This document shows positions 16,677 to 23,909 of a stretch of 64,000 nucleotides of DNA, piece after piece. The first letter of the stretch is position 1, and the number at the start of each line of letters is the position of its first letter. Made by a program: the position numbers and the translations under genes. Under the pieces are notes generated by a model. It was not told the origin of the DNA and made no database searches. It worked only from the letters and a program-made list of their open reading frames with translations. Source of the DNA: Azospirillum sp. 412522 (GTDB taxonomy: Bacteria > Pseudomonadota > Alphaproteobacteria > Azospirillales > Azospirillaceae); assembly GCF_019805165.1 (NCBI RefSeq), contig NZ_RWIJ01000004.1, positions 127,762 to 191,761 of the forward strand, read 5' to 3'.

Positions 16677-17453
16677 ATGCGTGCATACCGTCTCTTGGCC
16701 CATTCCCTGACCCGTGCCCTCGCCCGGATCGCGCTTCTCAGCCTGTTATGCCTGTCCATATCCGTGGGTTCGGCCGCGGCGCAGACGCCGGTGGACCTGG
16801 AACTGGTCCTGGCGATCGACGTGTCCGGCAGCGTCGATCCGGACGAGGCGAAGCTTCAGCGCAACGGCTATGTCCAGGCGCTGCTGAATCCGAAGGTGCA
16901 GGCGGCGATCCGCGGCGGCCCCTTCGGCCGGATCAGCGCCACCTATGTGGAATGGGCGGGCGAGAGCCACCAGCACATCGTCGTCCCCTGGACCGAGCTT
17001 AGCGACCCGGCCAGCGTCGAGCGCTTCGCCGCCATCGTGGCCGAGGCGCCGATGATGACCGAGCAATGGACCTCAATCAGCGCGGTCATCGACTATGCCG
17101 TCCCGCTGTTCGGCAACAACGGCTTCGAGGGCACGCGGCGGGTGATCGACATCTCGGGCGACGGCGAGAACAACCGCGGCCGCCCGGTGGAGGAGGCGCG
17201 CGATGCCGCCGTCGCCCGCGGCATCACCATCAACGGGCTGCCGATCCTGAACGACCGCCCCAACCCCTGGGGTGGGGCGGCGCCGAACGACCTGGAGGGC
17301 TATTACCGCGACCATGTCATCGGCGGTCCCGGCGCCTTTCTGGTGCCAGCCCGCGACTTCGACGCCTTCGCCGACGCCATTCTCAGCAAGCTGCTGCTGG
17401 AAGTGTCGGGCGTCCAGCCTGCCGGGCGGGGGCGGGACTTCGCGGTCCGCTGA
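16677..17453 (+). CDS. DUF1194 protein, exported VWA-like domain
   Basis: 258 residues. It has a signal peptide (LARIALLSLLCLSISVGSAA, cut before QTPVDLEL). The mature protein opens with LVLAIDVSGSVDPDEAKLQR, a DxSxS metal-binding (MIDAS) motif, and continues with WTSISAVIDYAVPLF and RRVIDISGDGENNRGRP, the DUF1194 pattern. These are periplasmic von Willebrand A-like proteins, presumed to bind partners through a metal; function unknown. ATG 16677 has GGAGGG upstream and a good signal peptide. It is divergent from the caspase-like protein, with 297 bp between the starts. Confidence 0.88.
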   Translation: MRAYRLLAHSLTRALARIALLSLLCLSISVGSAAAQTPVDLELVLAIDVSGSVDPDEAKLQRNGYVQALLNPKVQAAIRGGPFGRISATYVEWAGESHQHIVVPWTELSDPASVERFAAIVAEAPMMTEQWTSISAVIDYAVPLFGNNGFEGTRRVIDISGDGENNRGRPVEEARDAAVARGITINGLPILNDRPNPWGGAAPNDLEGYYRDHVIGGPGAFLVPARDFDAFADAILSKLLLEVSGVQPAGRGRDFAVR

Positions 17454-17469
17454 GCCGGGGCGCAGACGG

Positions 17470-17658
17470 TCAGTTCACCGCCCGGTCGATGGCGCGGCCG
17501 GCCTTTTCCGCCGGGCCCGGCGGGTCGATGGCGTCCTTGACGCTCTGGCCGGCCTTGTCGATGGACTCGCCGGCCCGCTCGGCCGGGCCTTCGTTGTGGC
17601 AGGCGGCCACGGCGACCAGCGGCAGGACCAGGGCGGCGGTGCGCAACAGCGTCAGCAT
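17470..17658 (-). CDS. Small entericidin-like lipoprotein
   Basis: 62 residues. The hydrophobic leader ends in a lipobox (LVAVAAC), so Cys20 would be lipidated after signal peptidase II cleavage. The short mature part, HNEGPAERAGESIDKAGQSV onwards, consists of Lys/Asp/Ala repeats and resembles entericidin-like envelope lipoproteins. AAGGAG stands directly upstream of the ATG. It is convergent with the DUF1194 gene, 16 bp apart. Envelope role inferred. Confidence 0.8.
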   Translation of the reverse strand: MLTLLRTAALVLPLVAVAACHNEGPAERAGESIDKAGQSVKDAIDPPGPAEKAGRAIDRAVN

Positions 17659-17911
17659 GGGAGTCTCCTTATGCTTGTGGCGCGCGGCGTCCGGTGACGG
17701 GCGGCGCGCTGCAGTGCGGAAGGAACAGCACTGCCGGGCTTGGGGTTCGACCGCCTAGCCGATTGCTCCGCTGACGGTCACGCTTGGGCTTGGGGCTGCG
17801 CGGACGGCCTATATCCTCACGGGGATCGCCGCATTTTGTGTTCTACGGTCAACTGCCCATCGCCTTGCCCGTGCCACTCTCGTTCCGGGATGAGACGGGC
17901 GGGAGGCCGGC

Positions 17912-19303
17912 ATGGCTGGGTACCATTGCGATCTGGGGCGGCAGCGCCACCGCTTCGACGACCTGAAGGCGGTGATGGCCTGCGCCTCGCCACGGCGGTC
18001 GGGGGACGAACTGGCGGGCATCGCCGCCGACAGCGACGAGCGACGGGTGGCGGCGCGCATGGTGCTGGCCGACCTGCCGCTGAAGGCCTTCCTGAACGAG
18101 GTGCTGGTCCCTTACGAGACCGACGAGGTGACCCGCCTGATCATCGACCGTCATGACGACAAGGCCTTCCGGCCGGTGGCGCACATGACGGTCGGGCAGT
18201 TCCGCGACTGGCTGCTGTCCTATCAGGCCGACAGCGCAACGCTGGCCGCGCTCGCCCCCGGCCTGACGCCGGAGATGGTGGCGGCGGTGTCGAAGCTGAT
18301 GCGCAACCATGATCTGGTCTGCGTCGCCGCCAAATGCTCGGTGGTCACCCGTTTCCGCACCACGGTCGGGTTGCCGGGGCGGCTGTCGAGCCGGCTGCAG
18401 CCCAACCACCCGACCGACGACCCGACCGGCATCGCCGCCTCGACGCTGGACGGGCTGCTCTACGGCATCGGCGACGCGGTGATCGGCATCAACCCGGCGA
18501 CCGACAATGTCCCGGCCTGCATCGCGCTCTTGGAGATGCTGGACGCCGTGCGCACCCGCTTCGACATCCCGGTGCAGTCCTGCGTGCTGGCCCATGTCAC
18601 CACGACAATGCAGGCGATGGAGCGCGGGGCGCCGGTCGATCTGGTGTTCCAGTCCATCGCCGGCACCGAGAAGGCCAACCGCGGCTTCGGCGTCACCCTG
18701 TCGCTGCTGGCCGAGGCGCAGGAGGCGGCCAAGGCGCTGAAGCGCGGCACCATCGGCGACAACGTGATGTATTTCGAGACCGGGCAGGGGTCGGCGCTGT
18801 CGGCGGACGCCCATTTCGGCGTCGACCAGCAGACGGTGGAGACCCGCGCCTATGCGGTCGCCCGCGCCTTCGACCCGCTGCTGGTCAACACGGTGGTCGG
18901 CTTCATCGGTCCTGAATACCTTTACGATGCCAAGCAGATCACCCGGGCCGGGCTGGAGGACCATTTCTGCGCCAAGCTGCTGGGCGTGCCGATGGGCTGC
19001 GATGCCTGCTACACCAACCATGCCGAGGCTGACCAGGACGACATGGACGTCCTGATGACGATGCTGGCGACCGCGGGCGTCAATTTCCTGATCGCGGTGC
19101 CCGGTGCCGACGACGTCATGCTGAACTACCAGAGCCTGTCCTACCACGACGTGCTCGGCCTGCGGCATCTGCTGAAACGCCCGCCGGCCCCGGAGTTCGA
19201 GGCGTGGCTGGAGAAGGCCGGCTGGCTCGACGAGCAGCGCCGCCTGCCGCCCTGGCCCGACCAGAGCCTCGTCGTCTCGGCCCTGCTGGGGAGTGCCGCC
19301 TGA
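17912..19303 (+). CDS. eutB: Ethanolamine ammonia-lyase large subunit
   Basis: 463 residues, the normal EutB size. Conserved stretches include MVLADLPLKAFLNEVLVPYE, KCSVVTRFRTTVGLPGRLSS, LQPNHPTDDPTG, GDAVIGINPATDN and the C-terminal MGCDACYTNHAEADQDDMD. With EutC it forms the adenosylcobalamin enzyme that splits ethanolamine into acetaldehyde and ammonia. There are no carboxysome-shell eut genes here, so this is the short, cytosolic pathway. A GGGAGG ribosome site precedes the ATG. The stop and the eutC start share one base. Confidence 0.97.
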   Translation: MAGYHCDLGRQRHRFDDLKAVMACASPRRSGDELAGIAADSDERRVAARMVLADLPLKAFLNEVLVPYETDEVTRLIIDRHDDKAFRPVAHMTVGQFRDWLLSYQADSATLAALAPGLTPEMVAAVSKLMRNHDLVCVAAKCSVVTRFRTTVGLPGRLSSRLQPNHPTDDPTGIAASTLDGLLYGIGDAVIGINPATDNVPACIALLEMLDAVRTRFDIPVQSCVLAHVTTTMQAMERGAPVDLVFQSIAGTEKANRGFGVTLSLLAEAQEAAKALKRGTIGDNVMYFETGQGSALSADAHFGVDQQTVETRAYAVARAFDPLLVNTVVGFIGPEYLYDAKQITRAGLEDHFCAKLLGVPMGCDACYTNHAEADQDDMDVLMTMLATAGVNFLIAVPGADDVMLNYQSLSYHDVLGLRHLLKRPPAPEFEAWLEKAGWLDEQRRLPPWPDQSLVVSALLGSAA

Positions 19304-20067
19304 TGAGCGAGACACCCAAGGATCCGTGGGCCCGCTTCCGCAGCGCCACCCGCGCCCGCATCGCGCTCGGCCGCAGCGGCGACTCGCTGCCGACCAAGGC
19401 GCTGCTGGAGTTCCAACTGGCGCATGCCCGCGCCCGCGATGCTGTCCATAGTGCCGTCGATTTCGACCGGCTGGCCGGCGACCTGTCGCCCCTGGAGACC
19501 ATCCGCGTCCACAGCGCGGCATCCGACCGCCCGACCTATCTGCGCCGTCCGGACCTCGGCCGCCGGCTCGATCCGGCCGCCGCCGCCGGGTTGCCGGCGG
19601 GTGAGTGGGACCTGCTGTTCGTGATCGCCGACGGGCTTTCGGCCGCCGCGGTGCAGGTCAACGCCGCCCCTCTGGTCCATGCCTGCGTGGCGCGGCTGGA
19701 GCACCTGCGCGTCGGGCCGGTGGTGCTGGCCGGGCAGGCCCGCGTGGCGCTGGGCGACGAGGTCGCGTCCGCCATGGGCGCCCGGCTGGTGGCGCTGCTG
19801 GTGGGAGAGCGGCCCGGCCTGTCGGCTGCGGACTCGCTGGGGGTCTATCTGACCTGGGACCCGAAGCCCGGCCGCGCCGATTCCGAACGCAACTGCATTT
19901 CCAACATCCATGCCGGCGGCCTGTCGATCCAGACGGCCGCCGACAAGCTGTGCTGGCTCGCCACCGAGGCGGCGCGGCTGAAACTGACGGGGGTCGCCCT
20001 CAAGGAGGACGCCCCGTCGCTCGCCGGTCCGGACAACCAGAAAAACCAACTGACCGACCGGTCGTGA
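19303..20067 (+). CDS. eutC: Ethanolamine ammonia-lyase small subunit
   Basis: 254 residues. The N-terminus DPWARFRSATRARIALGRSG and motifs HARARDAVHSAVDF, RRPDLGRRLD, VGPVVLAGQARVALGDEVA, VGERPGLSAADSLGVYLTW and NCISNIHAGGL are typical of EutC, which completes the cobalamin site at the subunit interface. The ATG at 19303 overlaps the eutB stop by one base (TGATG), indicating translational coupling. Confidence 0.97.
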   Translation: MSETPKDPWARFRSATRARIALGRSGDSLPTKALLEFQLAHARARDAVHSAVDFDRLAGDLSPLETIRVHSAASDRPTYLRRPDLGRRLDPAAAAGLPAGEWDLLFVIADGLSAAAVQVNAAPLVHACVARLEHLRVGPVVLAGQARVALGDEVASAMGARLVALLVGERPGLSAADSLGVYLTWDPKPGRADSERNCISNIHAGGLSIQTAADKLCWLATEAARLKLTGVALKEDAPSLAGPDNQKNQLTDRS

Positions 20068-20131
20068 GAGAGCGCCGCCAACGGCATCAACGCCTTGAAT
20101 TGCAAAGCCTTGAACAGGGGCAGGAGGCAAC

Positions 20132-21544
20132 ATGTCTGGGAACACGAAACCTGAATTGAGCAAGAGCCTGAGCGGACTCCATCTGTGGGGCATCGCGGTG
20201 GGGCTGGTGATCTCCGGCGAATATTTCGGCTGGAGCTACGGCTGGGCGGCGGCGGGGACGCTGGGCTTCCTCGTCACCACGATCCTGATCGCGGCGATGT
20301 ACACCACCTTCATCTTCAGCTTCACCGAGCTGACCACCGCCATCCCCCATGCCGGCGGCCCCTTCGCCTACAGCTACCGCGCCTTCGGGCCCAAGGGCGG
20401 CTTCGTCGCCGGCTTCGCCACGCTGATCGAGTTCGTCTTCGCCCCCCCGGCCATCGCGCTGGCCATCGGCGCCTATCTGAACGTGCAGTTTCCCGGATTG
20501 GACCCGAAGACCGCAGCGGTCGGCGCCTACATCCTGTTCATGGGGCTGAACATCGCCGGCGTCTCCATCGCCGCCACCTTCGAGCTGTTCGTCACCATCC
20601 TGGCGATCATCGAGCTGGTGGTGTTCATGGGCGTCGTCTATCCCGGCTTCTCCTGGGCCAACTTCACCGCCAACGGCTGGGCCGGGCAGGCCAGCTTCAG
20701 CAAGGACGCGCTGGGCGGCATCTTCGCCGCGATCCCCTTCGCCATCTGGTTCTTCCTGGCGATCGAGGGCGCGGCGATGGCGGCGGAGGAGACCAAGGAC
20801 CCCAAGCGCACCGTGCCGCGCGCCTATATCGGCGGCATCCTGACGCTGGTGGTGCTGGCCTTCGGCACGATGATCTTCGCCGGCGGCGTCGGCGACTGGA
20901 ACGCGCTGTCCAACATCAACGACCCGCTGCCGCAGGCGATGAAGGCGGTGGTCGGCGAATCGAGCGGCTGGCTGCACATGCTGGTGTGGATCGGCCTGTT
21001 CGGCCTGATCGCGTCCTTCCACGGCATCATCATGGGCTATTCGCGCCAGATCTTCGCGCTGTCGCGCGCCGGCTTCCTGCCGCCGGTGCTGGCCCGCCTG
21101 CACCCGACGCGCAAGACCCCGCATTGGGCGATCCTGGCCGGCGGCGTGATCGGCATCGCCGCCATCTATTCCGACGAGCTGATCCAGATCGGCGGCCAGC
21201 CGCTGACCGCCAACATCGTCACCATGTCGGTCTTCGGCGCCATCGTCATGTACATCATGAGCATGGCGGCGCTGTTCCGCCTGCGCGCCACCGAACCGGC
21301 GCTGGAGCGTCCGTTCCGCGCGCCCTTCTATCCGGTGTTCCCGGCGATCTCGCTGGTGCTGGCGCTGCTGGCCCTGGTGACGATGGTCTACTACAACACG
21401 CTGGTGTTCGGGCTGTTCGTGGCGCTGTTCGCGCTGGGCTACCTGTTCCACCTCGCCACCGCCGGCATGCGGGTGAAGGCCGGCGCCACCTCGGGACTGA
21501 CGCACATGGATGCGTTCACCGAAGCGCGGACGATGGTGGATTGA
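20132..21544 (+). CDS. eat: Ethanolamine permease (APC family)
   Basis: 470 residues with about 12 helices. The start LHLWGIAVGLVISGEYFGWS followed by YGWAAAGTLGF is characteristic of the ethanolamine permease subfamily of amino acid/polyamine transporters, as is AMAAEETKDPKRTVPRAYIG. It would import ethanolamine for EutBC. A CAGGAGG ribosome site precedes the ATG. It lies 64 bp after eutC in the same orientation and is followed by a strong terminator, so eutB-eutC-permease form one operon. No dedicated regulator is next to it. Confidence 0.95.
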   Translation: MSGNTKPELSKSLSGLHLWGIAVGLVISGEYFGWSYGWAAAGTLGFLVTTILIAAMYTTFIFSFTELTTAIPHAGGPFAYSYRAFGPKGGFVAGFATLIEFVFAPPAIALAIGAYLNVQFPGLDPKTAAVGAYILFMGLNIAGVSIAATFELFVTILAIIELVVFMGVVYPGFSWANFTANGWAGQASFSKDALGGIFAAIPFAIWFFLAIEGAAMAAEETKDPKRTVPRAYIGGILTLVVLAFGTMIFAGGVGDWNALSNINDPLPQAMKAVVGESSGWLHMLVWIGLFGLIASFHGIIMGYSRQIFALSRAGFLPPVLARLHPTRKTPHWAILAGGVIGIAAIYSDELIQIGGQPLTANIVTMSVFGAIVMYIMSMAALFRLRATEPALERPFRAPFYPVFPAISLVLALLALVTMVYYNTLVFGLFVALFALGYLFHLATAGMRVKAGATSGLTHMDAFTEARTMVD

Positions 21545-21570
21545 CCCCGTCCGAGGTCTGGGAAAAGTGA

Positions 21571-21607
21571 AAGGGGGGCACCAATGACCGGTGCCCCCTT
21601 TTTCTTT
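21571..21607. terminator. Terminator between eut operon and phaZ, likely bidirectional
   Basis: Arms AAGGGGGGCACC and GGTGCCCCCTT, tail TTTCTTT on the plus strand. On the minus strand the stem is followed by a T-containing tail (CTTTCACTTTT). It separates the convergent permease and phaZ genes. Confidence 0.85.
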
Positions 21608-21620
21608 ACTCGACGTTCCT

Positions 21621-22847
21621 TTACTCGGCGTCGTGGCTTCGGATGAAGCTGCGGATTTCCGGCAGGATGCTCTCGCGCCAGCGGCGGCCGTTGAAGATGC
21701 CGTAATGGCCGACGCCCTGCTGGAAATGCATCTTGCGCATATCGTCCGGCAGCGAGGAGCACAGGCGCTGCGCCGCGACGGTCTGGCCGGGGGCCGAGAT
21801 GTCGTCCAGTTCGCCTTCCACCGTCATCACCGCGGTCTTGCGGACGGCTGCCGGCTCCACCTTGCGGCCGCGCGACACCATGGTGCCGTTGGGCAGGGCG
21901 TGCTTCTGGAACACCGTCTCGATGGTCTGCAGGTAGAATTCCGCCGACAGGTCCATCACCGAGAGATATTCGTCGTAGAAGCGGCGGTGCTGCTCGGCCG
22001 AGTCGCCGTCGCCGCGGACGAGATGGCGGAACAGCCCGACATGCTCGTTGATGTGGCGGTCGAGGTTCATCGACATGAAGCCCGACAGCTGGATGAAGCC
22101 CGGATACACCTGACGGAAGGCGCCCGGATAATAGACCGGGACCGTGGTGATCACGCTGCGCTCGAACCACTTCAGCGGATGTTCCATCGCCAGCTTGACC
22201 GGCACCGTCGGGTTGGCCATCGGGTCGATCGGACCGCCCATCAGGGTCATGCTGCGGGCCTGCACCGGCTCGTCGGCCGCCGCCATCAGGGACACCGCCG
22301 CCATCACCGGCACCGCCGGCTGGCAAACCGCGATGACGTGGGTGTTGGGGCCGAGGAAGCGGATCAGCTCCGACACCGTGTCGATATAGTCGTCCAGGTC
22401 GAAGCGCCCCGCCGACAGCGGCACCAGCCGCACGTCGATCCAGTCCGTGACGTAGACGTCATGGTCGCGCATCAGCGCCTCGACCGTGCCGCGCAGCAGC
22501 GTGGCGTGGTGGCCCGACATCGGGGCGACCAGCAGCACCTTGGGCTGGCGCGGCGTGCCTTCCGGCTTGGCGAAGTTCAGCAGCTTGCAGAAGGGCGACT
22601 GCCAGACGAACCGTTCGGTGACCGGGACGGTCCGGCCTTCGACCACCGTCTCCGCCAGCCCGAAGGCGGGCTTGCCGAAGCGGCGGGTCGTCCGCTCCAT
22701 CAGCTCGGCCCCGGCGGCGACCGCCCGGCCCAGCTTGGTGTAGGACAACGGCATCAGCGGGTTCTGGAAGGTCTGCTGGGCGGTCTCGGCCCAGAAACGC
22801 ATCGGGCCCATGGCGGCGTGTTGCATGTCGTACAGGTGATACAGCAA
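21621..22847 (-). CDS. phaZ: Intracellular poly(3-hydroxybutyrate) depolymerase
   Basis: 408 residues. The family start MLYHLYDMQHAAMGPMRFWA requires a TTG start at 22847, supported by GAGGAA seven bases upstream; the first ATG (codon 8) would remove conserved residues. The nucleophile is Cys175 in VIAVCQPAVP, as in PhaZa1-type enzymes (Cys rather than Ser). DDISAPGQT and GVGHYGIFNGRRWR carry the Asp and His of the triad. It degrades intracellular PHB granules to 3-hydroxybutyrate oligomers. The gene is monocistronic and convergent with the eut operon. Confidence 0.95.
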   Translation of the reverse strand: MLYHLYDMQHAAMGPMRFWAETAQQTFQNPLMPLSYTKLGRAVAAGAELMERTTRRFGKPAFGLAETVVEGRTVPVTERFVWQSPFCKLLNFAKPEGTPRQPKVLLVAPMSGHHATLLRGTVEALMRDHDVYVTDWIDVRLVPLSAGRFDLDDYIDTVSELIRFLGPNTHVIAVCQPAVPVMAAVSLMAAADEPVQARSMTLMGGPIDPMANPTVPVKLAMEHPLKWFERSVITTVPVYYPGAFRQVYPGFIQLSGFMSMNLDRHINEHVGLFRHLVRGDGDSAEQHRRFYDEYLSVMDLSAEFYLQTIETVFQKHALPNGTMVSRGRKVEPAAVRKTAVMTVEGELDDISAPGQTVAAQRLCSSLPDDMRKMHFQQGVGHYGIFNGRRWRESILPEIRSFIRSHDAE

Positions 22848-23099
22848 GTCGGTTCCTCACGTCACGGCTGCCCCCGGTGGGCCAGGGTCGGTCATTCCTT
22901 CGATCAGATATTGATCGTATTACCAACCATATCCTTCGTCGGGGATCGCGTATAGGTCAAGAGCGTCTTCGCATTTGCAAAGCTCTGTTGTTAAAAGAAC
23001 ATTGCGGTGCACAAAAAAATATCAACCGCAACAATTCCCCTATGACCTCCGCGCAGGACTCTGTTGGTCATACTGACGTTCCGGAACGGCCTTCGACGA
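22848..23099 (-). other. AT-richer intergenic region upstream of phaZ
   Basis: The 252 bp before phaZ are clearly less GC-rich than the rest of the window and contain no supported gene. Around 22966-22981 is a near inverted repeat, CTTCGCA-TT-TGCAAAG, with one mismatch. It could serve a PHB-responsive regulator, but no identity can be assigned from sequence alone. Confidence 0.4.
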
Positions 23100-23909
23100 T
23101 CAGGGGACAGCCAGCACCGCGCGGACCGGCAGATGGTCCGATGCCCGACGGGTGAGGATGGTGCGGATCACCTCGAAAGCGGGGATTTGCAGCCCCCCCG
23201 TCACATAGATGCGGTCGAGCCGCAGGGTGGGCATGCGGGCGTGGAAGCTGCGCGGATTGGCGACGTCGGCGAAGGAGGAGGCCAGCTGGCGCAGCCGGGG
23301 CGAGCTGGGCGTCCATTCGTTGAGGTCGCCCATGAACAGGGTGGGAAGGTCCGGCCGGCTTTCCACCCGCGATACGATCTCGCCCACCTGCTTGGCCCGT
23401 TCCCAGGGGTCGAGGCCGAGATGGGCGACGATCACCCGCACCGGGCGGCCCTGCACCTCCAGCACCGCGTCGATGCCGCCGCGCGGCTCGCGCTTGCCGA
23501 CGGACAGGTCCAGCGTCTCCATCGACCGCACCGGCAGGCGGGTCAGCAGGCAGTTGCCGTAATGGGCGCGCTCGCTGTGCTTGGTCGGGCCGGCATAGGC
23601 CTTCAGCCCGGTGTTCCGTTCGAGGAAGGCGAACTGGTCCATCCCCGATTCGCCGCGATGATGCCAGCCGACCTCCTGCAGGCCGATCAGGTCGACGTCC
23701 AACTCGCGGATCACCTGGGCGATGCGGTCGGGGGCGAAGCGGGCGTCCAGCCCGACGCAGCTGTGGATGTTCCAGGTGGCGACGCTGAGGGCCGCCATGC
23801 CGTCGGGAACGGGGAGGCTGCGGCGGTCGGCACGGCGCGGGCGGCGGGCGCGGGCGGCGCGCAACGCGGTGGCGATGCGCTGGACACGGTCACGGCTGAA
23901 ACGGATCAC
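23100..23909 (-). CDS. Endonuclease/exonuclease/phosphatase-family protein
   Basis: 269 residues. Core motifs of the EEP fold are present: LSVATWNIHSCVG (metal-binding Asn), DLIGLQEVGWH (Glu), LFMGDLNEWTPSS (Asp-x-Asn) and ASDHLPVRAVL (Asp-His). Members cleave phosphodiester or phosphomonoester bonds in DNA, lipids or inositols. It starts with GTG at 23909, overlapping the stop of the PLD-VTT gene by four bases (GTGA), so the pair is translationally coupled. Together with PLD and VTT domains, a membrane-lipid or lipid-headgroup role is more likely than DNA repair. Confidence 0.88.
   Translation of the reverse strand: MIRFSRDRVQRIATALRAARARRPRRADRRSLPVPDGMAALSVATWNIHSCVGLDARFAPDRIAQVIRELDVDLIGLQEVGWHHRGESGMDQFAFLERNTGLKAYAGPTKHSERAHYGNCLLTRLPVRSMETLDLSVGKREPRGGIDAVLEVQGRPVRVIVAHLGLDPWERAKQVGEIVSRVESRPDLPTLFMGDLNEWTPSSPRLRQLASSFADVANPRSFHARMPTLRLDRIYVTGGLQIPAFEVIRTILTRRASDHLPVRAVLAVP

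Noticed and set aside
17659-17911. Cobalamin riboswitch before eutB
   Set aside because: EutBC needs adenosylcobalamin, and TGCCACT occurs near 17873, but the conserved GGTG-AATGGGAA start and the B12-box AGCCxGGAGACC are missing.
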